A stretch of 5,818 nucleotides of DNA from Gammaproteobacteria bacterium (GTDB lineage: Bacteria; Pseudomonadota; Gammaproteobacteria; UBA7966), in NCBI GenBank assembly GCA_003485715.1, contig DNIF01000203.1, positions 1-5,818 on the forward strand. The letters run 5' to 3'. The translations under genes were made by a program, and so were the position numbers. The number at the start of each line of letters is the position of its first letter. Position 1 is the stretch's first letter. The notes under the pieces are model-generated. The model saw only the letters and a list, made by a program, of their open reading frames with translations. It had not been told where the DNA came from and searched no databases. Below, in pieces: positions 1-5,690 of the stretch.

Positions 1-6
1 CTGCCA

Positions 7-116
7 CCCCGCCTGCGCGGGGATGACGGGGTACCGCGGGGATGACGGGGTGGTGCGGGGATGACGGGGTGGTGCGGGGATGACGGTTCATCGTCATTCC
101 CGCGCAGGCGGGAATC
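7..116. repeat. Composite palindromic (REP/BIME-like) element with internal 19-bp tandem array
   Basis: The left arm is a hairpin, CCCCGC-ctgc-GCGGGG (7-22). The right arm is ATTCCCGC-gcag-GCGGGAAT (96-115). The two arms are inverted copies of one motif, of the form CGCCTGCGCGGGRATGACG. Between them a half-motif, GCGGGGATGACGGGGTGGT, is repeated with a period of 19 bp: starts at 17, 36, 55 and a partial copy at 74-86. The junction of the array and right arm is itself palindromic (ATGACG-gttcat-CGTCAT, 80-97). Motifs of this type are widespread intergenic repeats in high-GC Proteobacteria (established knowledge). The element lies just after the 3' end of hslR, the usual place for REP-like elements. 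It lacks a T-run, so it is not an ordinary intrinsic terminator, although such hairpins can protect mRNA 3' ends. Confidence 0.85.
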
Positions 117-143
117 CAGTGTCGTCGCGCCGCCGGCCGGCCC

Positions 144-605
144 TCACTCCCGTGGCGGGAACGCACCCTCCGCGCGATCGATGCGCTCCTCCAGGTGGTC
201 GATGAAGCGCTGGATGGCGCGCCGCTGGCGCTTGTTCGGGCGCTCGGGAGACAGGGGCGTGCCGGCCCGCTCCAGCGCCCGGCGCTCGCCGAGCTCCTGG
301 CGTTTCTGCGCACTGGCCGGTGTTTCGCGATAGAGCCCAGCGGCCACACTGGCCGGGCCACGTTGCGTTGACAGCCCGAGCACTTCGACCTCCCAGGCGT
401 AGGGCGGACGTTGCACGGTTACCAGATCGCCCACGGCGATTGCCCGACTGGGTTTGGGGCGCACACCGTTGACCGTCACGCGACCAGCCTCGACGGCCTC
501 GAGCGCCAGCGAGCGCGTGCGAAAGAAGCGCGCGGCCCAGAGCCATTTGTCGAGGCGCAGCCGGGCCTCGGTGGTTGGACTGTCGGCGGTTGCGCGCGGG
601 GCCAT
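144..605 (-). CDS. hslR: Hsp15, S4-domain ribosome-associated RNA-binding heat-shock protein
   Basis: The 153-residue product matches Hsp15, which in E. coli binds free 50S subunits carrying a stalled nascent chain and helps recycle them; it acts in the cytoplasm. An S4 RNA-binding domain occupies roughly residues 16-62. It opens with RLDKWLWAARFFRTRSLA and contains the GRVTVNG turn and the following GDLVTV strand, all typical of the family. The basic C-terminal tail with KRQRRAIQRF resembles the conserved Hsp15 tail. E. coli Hsp15 is about 133 residues, so this one is slightly long, with extra sequence at both ends. The ATG at 605 is chosen because the S4 domain begins soon after it. No Shine-Dalgarno sequence is visible; CAGACT lies 8 nt upstream. 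It is divergent from moaB and not evidently in an operon within the window. Identification is firm; heat induction is known for the family but not shown here. Confidence 0.94.
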   Translation of the reverse strand: MAPRATADSPTTEARLRLDKWLWAARFFRTRSLALEAVEAGRVTVNGVRPKPSRAIAVGDLVTVQRPPYAWEVEVLGLSTQRGPASVAAGLYRETPASAQKRQELGERRALERAGTPLSPERPNKRQRRAIQRFIDHLEERIDRAEGAFPPRE

Positions 606-619
606 CGATCATGAGTCTG
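606..619 (-). promoter_or_regulatory. Possible leaderless -10 element of hslR
   Basis: Read on the minus strand, CAGACT (619-614) is followed by 8 nt and then the hslR ATG at 605. A transcript starting 7-9 nt after a -10 box would begin at or next to the ATG, which fits the absence of a ribosome binding site. The hexamer is a poor -10 (C at position 1, G at position 3), and TTTCGC, 17 nt further upstream, is a poor -35. The main support is the same spacing at the divergent moaB. Confidence 0.35.
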
Positions 620-674
620 GCTCAGGGGCGGGGCGCGCGAAAGCCTCGCTCGCAGCGCTTCGCTTCGGGCCCGT

Positions 675-688
675 TAGACTCTCGTGCC
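675..688 (+). promoter_or_regulatory. Possible leaderless -10 element of moaB
   Basis: TAGACT (675-680) is followed by 8 nt (681-688) and then the ATG at 689. It matches the TATAAT consensus at positions 1, 2, 4 and 6. No Shine-Dalgarno sequence precedes this ATG, so an mRNA beginning at or within a base or two of the start codon is plausible. No convincing -35 hexamer is seen at the expected distance. It mirrors the arrangement at hslR on the other strand. Confidence 0.42.
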
Positions 689-1252
689 ATGGACACCGAC
701 ATCGCCACCTCATACTCCCCGGCCGAGGGCTTCCAACCGCTTGCCCTGGCCATTCTCACCGTCTCGGACACGCGCTCGGTGGCGGAGGATCGCTCCGGCC
801 AGACTCTGGCCGAACTGGCCGAACTGGCCGGGCACCGCGTGATCGAGCGTGCCCTGGTTACGGACGACCTCTACGCCATCCGCGCGGTAGTCTCGCGCTG
901 GATCGCCGATCCCGCCGTGCAGGTGGTGCTCACCACCGGTGGCACCGGCGTGACCGGCCGGGATGGCACACCGGAGGCGGTGACGGTCTTGCTCGACAAG
1001 CGGCTGGATGGTTTCGGCGAGGTCTTCCGGCAACTCTCGTTTGCCGAGGTCGGCAGTTCCAGCTTGCAATCGCGTGCGCTGGCGGGCGTGGCCAACCGCA
1101 CCTACGTGTTCTGCCTGCCTGGGTCCACCGGTGCCTGCCGGCTCGCCTGGGAGCAACTCATTCGCGCGCAACTGGACCTGCGCACGCGACCCTGCAATCT
1201 GGCGCAGTTGCTGCCACGACTGGGGACGCTCGATCGCCCGCCGGCGCCTTGA
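689..1252 (+). CDS. moaB: MoaB/MogA-family molybdopterin biosynthesis protein, MoaB type
   Basis: The 187-residue product belongs to the MoCF-binding family, whose members adenylate molybdopterin before molybdenum insertion; it is cytoplasmic. The core starts at about residue 18 with LALAILTVSDTR. The molybdopterin-binding TTGGTG loop is at residues 82-87, followed by RDGTPEAV (91-98), whose Asp and Glu sit where active-site acids occur in the family. LPGST is at 143-147. GFGEVFR plus LSF (residues 108-117), LQSRALAGVAN (126-136) and TRPCN near the end mark the MoaB subgroup rather than MogA. E. coli MoaB is about 170 residues; in E. coli MogA, not MoaB, is the active adenylyltransferase, so the biochemical role here is less certain than the family. 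The frame is open from 575 with an earlier ATG at 611. I prefer 689 because conserved sequence begins just after it and the upstream part would overlap the divergent promoter region. Confidence 0.94.
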   Translation: MDTDIATSYSPAEGFQPLALAILTVSDTRSVAEDRSGQTLAELAELAGHRVIERALVTDDLYAIRAVVSRWIADPAVQVVLTTGGTGVTGRDGTPEAVTVLLDKRLDGFGEVFRQLSFAEVGSSSLQSRALAGVANRTYVFCLPGSTGACRLAWEQLIRAQLDLRTRPCNLAQLLPRLGTLDRPPAP

Positions 1253-1358
1253 CCCACGCAAGCGACACCTCCACGCAGGCCGGCGTTCATCACGCGATTG
1301 CGTAACGTCGCCGAACTCGAGCCGATCTGACCGCTCGTTCGTGCCTGGTGTGCGCCAG
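1253..1358. other. Convergent intergenic spacer, no terminator recognised
   Basis: This gap separates the convergent 3' ends of moaB and the phytase-like gene. Only short, low-scoring inverted repeats are visible (for example ACGCAA at about 1256 and TTGCGT at about 1300, too far apart for a terminator stem). No T-run follows any stem on either strand. I see no small gene here. Confidence 0.5.
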
Positions 1359-2483
1359 TCAGGGTTGCGGGCGAGCGACCGGGAGCAGGGCGTCTGCCGG
1401 CAGTTCTACCCACAACAGGAGTGTGCGTTGCAGGACGCTCTGATTGTCGTCGGTGACCAGAAACACATGACGGCCGTCGTGATGCAGGGCGAGGCCTTCG
1501 AAGTTGTCCATGCGAAAGCCGGCGGTACTGTCGAAGCGCAGTAGCTCCCGTGCCTCGATCTCGCCACCGCCTGCCGTCAGGGTCAGGTAGTGCAGTGCCG
1601 CGATGAAGGGCCGGAAGGGGCCACCAAAGACCCGTTCCAGTGCGAGTACGCCGGACCCGGCCCGCGCCATGTCCGCGAGGCTGGAGTGGCGGGCGTCGAT
1701 GGGGCGCAGCCACCAGTGGGTGCCGTCCGCGAGGGTGTAGAGATGGAGACGATCTTCCTCCGTACCGCTGAGTGGCCGTTGCGGGCTCACGACGAGGCCC
1801 TGTGGACTATCGGCAATGGCCTCGAGGCCATCGTTGCTGCTGGCGAAGCGACGCGGGTCGGCGAGCACCGCAGGCAGGGGCAGGCGCTCGAGCTCGCGAC
1901 CGTCGAGCGCATGCCGCGCCACCCGCGCCGGGGCCTCGAACGACACCACGAGCTCGGCGTCACCGGGTCTGCCGTTCGCGCCGCCTGCGATGACCAGCCC
2001 CTCGGCATCGACCGGCTGTTGCAGACGGGTGCCGTCCGCGGTCGTGAGCCAGCGGCCCTCGCCCCGGATCACATCCACCAGTCGCCCGTCCTCGAAGCGG
2101 GGCAGCAACGTGAGCAGGTAGCCGCGATCCGAGACGGTGTAGAGCTTGCCCTCGTCGGCGTCCCAGGCCAGTCCGGAGAGCTCCGAAGCCGGGAAGTCGC
2201 CAGCGGGGCCACTGCGTGCCAGGTCGAAGACGGCACGCAGGTGTATGCCGCGCGGCAGGTGGGCGCGACCCGGATCGGCAATGAGGTCGAAGGTACGGGC
2301 GAAGGGCCGGTCCGGCACGCCCTCATCGGCGTGGCTGACGAGCGATGCGACCATGAGTACCCAGGTCACGAGCTGCACATGGAGACCTGAAAACCGGCAG
2401 TGACGGGGGCGCAAGCTCCTCCCGTCTTGCCCGGAGATGGAAACAACAGATGAGCCGTTCGATACCGGGCAGTGTCTCGTCAT
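1359..2483 (-). CDS. Exported phytase-like (esterase-like activity of phytase) domain protein
   Basis: The product (374 residues from the ATG) matches the phytase-like/'esterase-like activity of phytase' family (Pfam PF13449 type), predicted beta-propellers of the cell exterior or periplasm with mostly unproven substrates. Family motifs appear in order, numbered from the ATG: ELSGLAWD (101-108), YTVSDRG (115-121), DAEGL (159-163), SNDGLEAIA (216-224), ERVFGG (283-288), DNFEGLA (326-332) and TDDN (344-347). A hydrophobic stretch (LVTWVLMVASLV, 38-49) ending SHA before DEG is a Sec signal peptide, but it is preceded by about 35 residues, unusually many. The ATG at 2483 has GAGGA 7 nt upstream. 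A TTG at 2414, preceded closely by GGGAGGA, would give a classic signal peptide beginning RPRHCR and a 351-residue protein. Both starts are defensible. Substrate is unknown; no phosphatase-type HAP or alkaline-phosphatase motif is seen. Confidence 0.86.
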   Translation of the reverse strand: MTRHCPVSNGSSVVSISGQDGRSLRPRHCRFSGLHVQLVTWVLMVASLVSHADEGVPDRPFARTFDLIADPGRAHLPRGIHLRAVFDLARSGPAGDFPASELSGLAWDADEGKLYTVSDRGYLLTLLPRFEDGRLVDVIRGEGRWLTTADGTRLQQPVDAEGLVIAGGANGRPGDAELVVSFEAPARVARHALDGRELERLPLPAVLADPRRFASSNDGLEAIADSPQGLVVSPQRPLSGTEEDRLHLYTLADGTHWWLRPIDARHSSLADMARAGSGVLALERVFGGPFRPFIAALHYLTLTAGGGEIEARELLRFDSTAGFRMDNFEGLALHHDGRHVFLVTDDNQSVLQRTLLLWVELPADALLPVARPQP

Positions 2484-2500
2484 CCTCTGTCCTCGGGTTC

Positions 2501-2530
2501 AATATCAGTGAGTGGCTTGCCGGCTGGAAA
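2501..2530 (-). promoter_or_regulatory. Weak candidate promoter for the phytase-like gene
   Basis: On the minus strand TTTCCA (2530-2525) lies 18 nt before GATATT (2506-2501), each matching four of six consensus positions. The -10 sits in a locally AT-rich patch within GC-rich DNA. A start about 7 nt downstream would leave a leader of roughly 10 nt for the ATG at 2483 or about 80 nt for the TTG at 2414. The second is more comfortable for ribosome loading. Confidence 0.25.
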
Positions 2531-2620
2531 GTGCGAAGTCGAGCTTCCATCCTAGGGGGGGCCGCGCACCGTGTGATCTGGATCGTCCTCTCGCCCTTGG
2601 TGCAGGGCCGGAAGTTCCAA

Positions 2621-2643
2621 CCCTCGCCTTGCAGAGGCGAGGG
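2621..2643. repeat. Intergenic palindrome, CCCTCGCC/GGCGAGGG hairpin
   Basis: A perfect 8-bp stem (2621-2628 with 2636-2643) encloses a 7-nt loop, ttgcaga. No T-run follows on either strand, so it is not an intrinsic terminator. The sequence, translated on the minus strand as SPLQGEG, has the look of a dispersed intergenic repeat often met in high-GC Proteobacteria (recognition from experience; not verified by search). It lies in the divergent spacer 2484-2690 and ends 5 nt before a GTG (2649) that could be taken as an alternative start of the downstream gene. The apparent Shine-Dalgarno of that GTG is the right arm of this stem. The rest of the spacer holds no gene that I can support. Confidence 0.6.
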
Positions 2644-2690
2644 CGGCGGTGGCCGAGGTGCTTCACCCCAGTCTGACGAGGTCTGTCCCC

Positions 2691-3209
2691 ATGCAAGCAT
2701 TTCCGGACGTGCGACGGGCCAAGCATACGCTGCGTTGCGCGCGCCCGGCGTCGCACCCCCGATACAGGGCGCGGGCGTTGCTCTGCGCGATGCTCGTTCA
2801 GTTCGCACCCGCTTTGGCCGTGGCCGAGGATTGCTGCATTGATGAGTTCGGTGAGTGGCTTCCCGACGACGACGTGCCGAGCCTGCCCTTCGGGCAACCG
2901 GGCTTTGCGGATGGCGGTAGTGGGGTGACGCTGCCCTTTGGCGATGGTGGTTTCATTCACGGTGATGGTTCGGTGTCGCTGCCCTTCGGCAATGGGGGCT
3001 TCATCCACAGTGATGGTTCGGTCACGCTGCCCTTTGGCGATGGTGGTTTCATTCACGGTGATGGTTCGGTGTCGTTGCCCTTCGGCAATGGCGGTTTCAT
3101 TCACAGTGATGGTTCGGTGTCGTTGCCCTTCGGCAATGGCGGCTTCATCCACAGTGATGGTTCGGTGACGCTGCCTTTCGGCAACGGCGGCTTCATCCAC
3201 TCTCGCTGA
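2691..3209 (+). CDS. Putative secreted protein of 16-residue tandem repeats, function unknown
   Basis: I do not recognise this gene. The 172-residue product has a long basic N-region (RRAKHTLRCARPASHPRYRAR) and a hydrophobic segment ALLCAMLVQFAPALAVA, with likely Sec cleavage before EDCC at about residue 46. A short acidic linker with CC (48-49) and DDD (59-61) follows. From residue 64 to the end it consists of one degenerate, five good and one truncated copy of a 16-residue unit of the form SLPFGNGGFIHSDGSV, alternating with a TLPFGDGGFIHGDGSV variant. The mature part has no lysine, and its only arginine is the last residue, so it is acidic. Regular glycine and alternating hydrophobic positions suggest a beta-structured or solenoid fold (inference). 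The frame also opens at GTG 2649, but that start would use the arm of a hairpin as its ribosome binding site. ATG 2691 has GAGG about 9 nt upstream. There are no recognised neighbours of related function. Confidence 0.75.
   Translation: MQAFPDVRRAKHTLRCARPASHPRYRARALLCAMLVQFAPALAVAEDCCIDEFGEWLPDDDVPSLPFGQPGFADGGSGVTLPFGDGGFIHGDGSVSLPFGNGGFIHSDGSVTLPFGDGGFIHGDGSVSLPFGNGGFIHSDGSVSLPFGNGGFIHSDGSVTLPFGNGGFIHSR
2880..3206 (+). repeat. 48-bp in-frame tandem repeat array (6.8 copies)
   Basis: Units begin at 2880 (degenerate), 2928, 2976, 3024, 3072, 3120 and 3168 (39 bp, truncated by the stop). The units at 2928-2975 and 3024-3071 are identical over all 48 bp. Those at 3072 and 3120 differ at only two third-codon positions. 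The A/B alternation (GDGGFIHGD against GNGGFIHSD) with identical A copies indicates that a 96-bp dimer was duplicated recently or that copies are homogenised. All copies keep frame, so copy number could vary without breaking the gene. Confidence 0.95.
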
Positions 3210-3310
3210 GGCCGATGTGACTCGCCCGCATGGCATGATCAGCGCGTGACAGGCCGCCGAGGCGTTTGCTCGCTAATCCGGATCTTCCACTGAACGATGC
3301 ACAAGGTGAC
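3210..3310. other. Spacer between the repeat-protein gene and the DUF423 gene
   Basis: No intrinsic terminator or convincing promoter hexamer pair is seen. The DUF423 frame is open back to a TTG at 3266, so part of this spacer could be translated if that start were used, but family homology begins only after the ATG at 3311. Confidence 0.4.
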
Positions 3311-3721
3311 ATGCACGGCTGGTTGGTGATTGGTGCGATCCTGATGGCGATCGGGGTAATGGCCGGCGCCTTTGGTGCGCACGGTTTGAGGGCGCACCTC
3401 TCGGCGGACCTCCTCGCCATCTACCAGACCGGAGTGCTCTACCATCTGGTGCACGCGCTGGCGATCACGGCCCTTGGTGGGCTTCGACTCGTGCTGGCGC
3501 GGGCCGGACGAGAGGCAGCAATGCCGTTGCAACGCGGGCTTGGCCACGTCTGTCTGCTGCTGTGTCTCGGGGTCAGCGTCTTCTCGGGCAGTCTTTATGC
3601 GTTGGCGCTGACGGGTGAGCGTTGGCTGGGCATGGTGACGCCCGTGGGTGGCGTCGCCTTCATCGCGGGTTGGCTGCTGCTCGCCGTGGTCGGCGTGCGC
3701 AACGGTGCAGCGCGGGCGTGA
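3311..3721 (+). CDS. DUF423 (YgdD-family) inner-membrane protein
   Basis: The 136-residue product is a small integral membrane protein of the DUF423 family (E. coli YgdD, about 131 residues); its function is unknown. Four membrane segments are visible, at about residues 4-24, 40-60, 77-100 and 106-127. Family signatures are GAFGAHGL (19-26), YQTGVLYHLVHALA (38-51), FSGSLYALALTG (91-102) and GMVTPVGG followed by FIAGW (107-121). The frame can be read from a TTG at 3266, but that adds 15 polar residues outside the family. ATG 3311 is preceded by AAGG at 4-nt spacing and puts the first membrane helix at the N-terminus as in homologues. Its stop overlaps the next gene's start by one base, suggesting translational coupling. 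Confidence 0.95.
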   Translation: MHGWLVIGAILMAIGVMAGAFGAHGLRAHLSADLLAIYQTGVLYHLVHALAITALGGLRLVLARAGREAAMPLQRGLGHVCLLLCLGVSVFSGSLYALALTGERWLGMVTPVGGVAFIAGWLLLAVVGVRNGAARA

Positions 3722-4533
3722 TGAACAGGGCGGGTGAGCAGTCGATGGTGTTGCCCGAACGGGGACGAGGCTCGCCGGTCGCTCGCCTACTCACGGCAGA
3801 CAAGGGCAGGCACCGGTCGTGGCAGGCAGTGGGCAATGTGGTTCTGCCCGTCCTGCTGACGATCCTTGGTGGCTGTGACGCCACCCCACCGCTGCGCCAC
3901 TGGTCGCTCAAGCCAGGCGACTGGTTTCTCTACGCTGCCGAGCGCGCGACTCAGGTCGAGGTTTCCCGTCAACGTCTGTGGATCCGCAATGGTGGAGAGG
4001 TCATGGGCGTGGATGGACAGCCTGCCTGGCTGCGCGAGATCGGCAGCGGCAGCGCGGAGCTGTTGCGTCTGGATCCCCGCGGCTTGTCTCGCATCGCCTG
4101 GTTGGGCGGCGCCGTCGATGGCAGGCGAACGCGCGCGCTGGACCAGAGCCTGCTTCTGCCCTTGCGTGCCACCCTGGATGCCCGCTGGGAGTCCCCGGAT
4201 CGAACCCGACTGCTCGAACGCAAGGTCGACGGCTACGGCAGGCTCTTCGTGGTGGACGAAGCGGTACGAATCGACTGGCGGGTGAGTGCGGTGGACGAGT
4301 CGGTCGCCGTGCCCAGCGGTCGCTTCTCGCACTGTCTGCGGCTCGAGGGGCGGGGCTCAGGTCGCTTCAAGGGTGACCGCTCGGTCACCGGCAGCCGATT
4401 CACCGTCACCGAGACGCAGTGGCTTGCACCAGCCGTCGGGCTGGTGCGGCTGGAGCGCGAGGAGACTACCGATGGCGGGATCATCCCGGTCGGCCACTAT
4501 CGGCTGGAACTCATCGAACGCGGCCCGGACTAG
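3721..4533 (+). CDS. Predicted lipoprotein, DUF3108/TapB-like
   Basis: The product (270 residues from the ATG at 3721) has a hydrophobic segment VGNVVLPVLLTILGG directly before Cys52, which forms an LGGC lipobox. Asp at +2 would favour inner-membrane retention in an E. coli-like Lol system. The mature part opens with WSLKPGDWFLYAAE and later has VAVPSGRFSHCLRLEGRG, then TETQWLAPAVGLVRLERE. This pattern (a product thickened by 'PSG-F--C' and 'W-AP-VGLV') is typical of DUF3108/TapB-like beta-rich envelope proteins; I hold this assignment as moderate. Function is unknown. The ATG overlaps the DUF423 stop as TGATG, indicating coupling, but gives a long 35-residue N-region. An in-frame ATG at 3745, with GGTGAG about 6 nt upstream, is a reasonable alternative that shortens it by 8 residues. 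Confidence 0.84.
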   Translation: MNRAGEQSMVLPERGRGSPVARLLTADKGRHRSWQAVGNVVLPVLLTILGGCDATPPLRHWSLKPGDWFLYAAERATQVEVSRQRLWIRNGGEVMGVDGQPAWLREIGSGSAELLRLDPRGLSRIAWLGGAVDGRRTRALDQSLLLPLRATLDARWESPDRTRLLERKVDGYGRLFVVDEAVRIDWRVSAVDESVAVPSGRFSHCLRLEGRGSGRFKGDRSVTGSRFTVTETQWLAPAVGLVRLEREETTDGGIIPVGHYRLELIERGPD

Positions 4534-4629
4534 ATCTCTGCGGTCCAGCCGCGGAACATGCGCGGCCACGGTCGCTGAACCAGACTGGCGGGCGCGCTCG
4601 CGCCAGCCCCAACCGAGACAATCCGCCCG
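4534..4629. other. Spacer before the L,D-transpeptidase gene
   Basis: Two GC-rich inverted repeats occur: CCGCG-gaacatg-CGCGG (4549-4565) and CTGGCG with CGCCAG (4585-4606, 10-nt loop). Neither is followed by a T-run, so neither is called a terminator. No clear promoter is seen, so the transpeptidase may be read from upstream or from a promoter I cannot recognise. Confidence 0.4.
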
Positions 4630-5619
4630 ATGCCAAGACGCCGTCCTCACCCTGTCAGTCCCCGCCTGCTCCCCGGTCTCCTCGCCTGCGCCCTTGCCCT
4701 GAATGCCTTCGGCTCCCGGGCGGCCGCACTCCGGCTCACGCCGGGCGAAGACCTCGTGGGTCAGTTGGATGTCGTCAGCACCCGCCACGAGGACACGCTC
4801 CCGGACATCGCCTATCTCAAGAGCAGCGGCTTCCGTGAGATCAGGCTCGCCAATCCGGGCGTGGACACCTGGTTGCCCGGTGAGGGGACAGAGGTGCTGG
4901 TGCCGAGCCGTTACGTGCTGCCTCAGGTCCCGCGCGAAGGGATTGTGGTGAATGTGCCGGAGATGCGGCTTTACTTCTTCGAGCCCGCAACGAAGGGCCA
5001 ACCGGCGATGGTTCACACCTATGCCATCGGGGTGGGTCGTGAGGATTGGGTTACACCGCACACCGTCACGAAGATCACGGCCAAGACCAAGGACCCGGCC
5101 TGGTACCCGCCCGAGTCCATTCGCCGTGAACACGCGGCCGCAGGCGATATCCTGCCCAAGGTGGTACCGGCGGGGCCAGACAACCCACTCGGTGCCTATG
5201 CCATGCGTCTGGGTCTGCAGAGCTACCTGATCCACGGCACCAACAATCCCTACGGGATTGGCATGCGCGTGACCCACGGCTGCATTCGCTTGACCCCGCG
5301 CGATATCGCCGATCTATTCCATCGGGTGAAGGTGGGCACGCCGGTGCGCATCATCAATCAGCCGGTGAAGGTAGGCGTGGCGGCCGGGCGGGTATATCTC
5401 GAGGCCCATCCGCGCTTTGCCGAGGACAAGCTCACCTTTGATGCCCAGTTCCGCCCGGTTGTGGAGCAGTTGCTTACCGCGCTCGCCGGGCGCCCGGCAC
5501 AGATCGATTGGAACCGCGTGCGCGCCATCCTGGTGAATCCGGATGGGCTACCCACGGAGATCGGCAGGGTCCAGGAGGGCACCCTGGCAGCGTCTCCCGG
5601 GGCAGGCCCCACGCGCTGA
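4630..5619 (+). CDS. Periplasmic L,D-transpeptidase, ErfK/YbiS/YcfS/YnhG family
   Basis: The 329-residue enzyme carries a YkuD domain that forms or breaks peptide bonds to the meso-diaminopimelate of peptidoglycan stems. In the ErfK/YbiS class it links Lpp-type lipoproteins to the wall. A Sec signal peptide (MPRRR start, hydrophobic core LLPGLLACALALNAFG) ends near AAA at 31-33. A degenerate LysM-like segment covers about 42-93 and includes LANPGVDTWLPGEGTEVLVP, then REGIVVNVPEMRLYFF (102-117) leads into the YkuD domain (about 104-236). Catalytic motifs are intact: His202 in IHGTNNPYGIG and Cys218 in THGCIRL, with His216, Gly217 and Arg220. A C-terminal extension of about 90 residues follows, similar to YbiS-class enzymes. 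The ATG at 4630 starts the signal peptide directly, though its Shine-Dalgarno is weak. The convergent neighbour is a probable Lpp/OprI lipoprotein, which supports a lipoprotein-anchoring role over 3-3 crosslinking. Confidence 0.96.
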   Translation: MPRRRPHPVSPRLLPGLLACALALNAFGSRAAALRLTPGEDLVGQLDVVSTRHEDTLPDIAYLKSSGFREIRLANPGVDTWLPGEGTEVLVPSRYVLPQVPREGIVVNVPEMRLYFFEPATKGQPAMVHTYAIGVGREDWVTPHTVTKITAKTKDPAWYPPESIRREHAAAGDILPKVVPAGPDNPLGAYAMRLGLQSYLIHGTNNPYGIGMRVTHGCIRLTPRDIADLFHRVKVGTPVRIINQPVKVGVAAGRVYLEAHPRFAEDKLTFDAQFRPVVEQLLTALAGRPAQIDWNRVRAILVNPDGLPTEIGRVQEGTLAASPGAGPTR

Positions 5620-5690
5620 GCGGCACTTTCATCCCAAGCCATCTCCTGGGGGAGAAGCACTCAAGAGCACTCCAAAAGCAGGAGCACTGC
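5620..5690. other. Spacer after the L,D-transpeptidase gene with AGCACT direct repeats
   Basis: AGCACT occurs at 5656-5661, 5666-5671 and 5683-5688. The last two belong to an imperfect 17-bp direct repeat, GAGCACTCCAAAAGCAG against GAGCACTGCAAAAGAAA. A small palindrome, TCTCC-tggg-GGAGA, lies at about 5642-5655. None forms a plus-strand terminator. Confidence 0.5.

Noticed and set aside
17..86. Possible CRISPR array in the 19-bp repeats
   Set aside because: Units are contiguous with no spacers, and no cas gene is present; it is a simple tandem repeat in a REP-like element.
575..688. N-terminal extension of MoaB from ATG 575 or 611
   Set aside because: The 611 extension is Arg- and Gly-rich and would cover the -10-like element, and the 575 start would overlap the divergent hslR. 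Family homology starts after residue 17 of the 689 version.
454..1305. Plus-strand ORF of 283 codons overlapping hslR and moaB
   Set aside because: It is a high-GC frame shadow of moaB with low-complexity, Arg- and Gly-rich content and no recognisable motifs.
1590..2390. Plus-strand ORF of 266 codons opposite the phytase-like gene
   Set aside because: All phytase-like family motifs are in the minus-strand frame; this is its antisense shadow.
2880..3206. RTX calcium-binding repeats
   Set aside because: The units are 16 residues and lack the GGxGxDxUx nonapeptide pattern; Gly and Asp richness alone is not enough.
2505..3236. Long minus-strand ORF across the repeat array, with its own repeated peptide
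   Set aside because: Any frame across a 48-bp array is repetitive. The plus-strand frame has a signal peptide and a regular protein repeat, and differences between copies are mostly synonymous in that frame. The minus frame has no signal peptide or family match.
4585..4606. Hairpin CTGGCG/CGCCAG as terminator of the lipoprotein gene
   Set aside because: There is no T-run on either side and the stem is short, so it does not meet the pattern of an intrinsic terminator.
4357..5277. Minus-strand ORF of 306 codons opposite the lipoprotein and transpeptidase genes
   Set aside because: It lies antisense to two well-supported genes, including the catalytic YkuD region, and shows no domain of its own.
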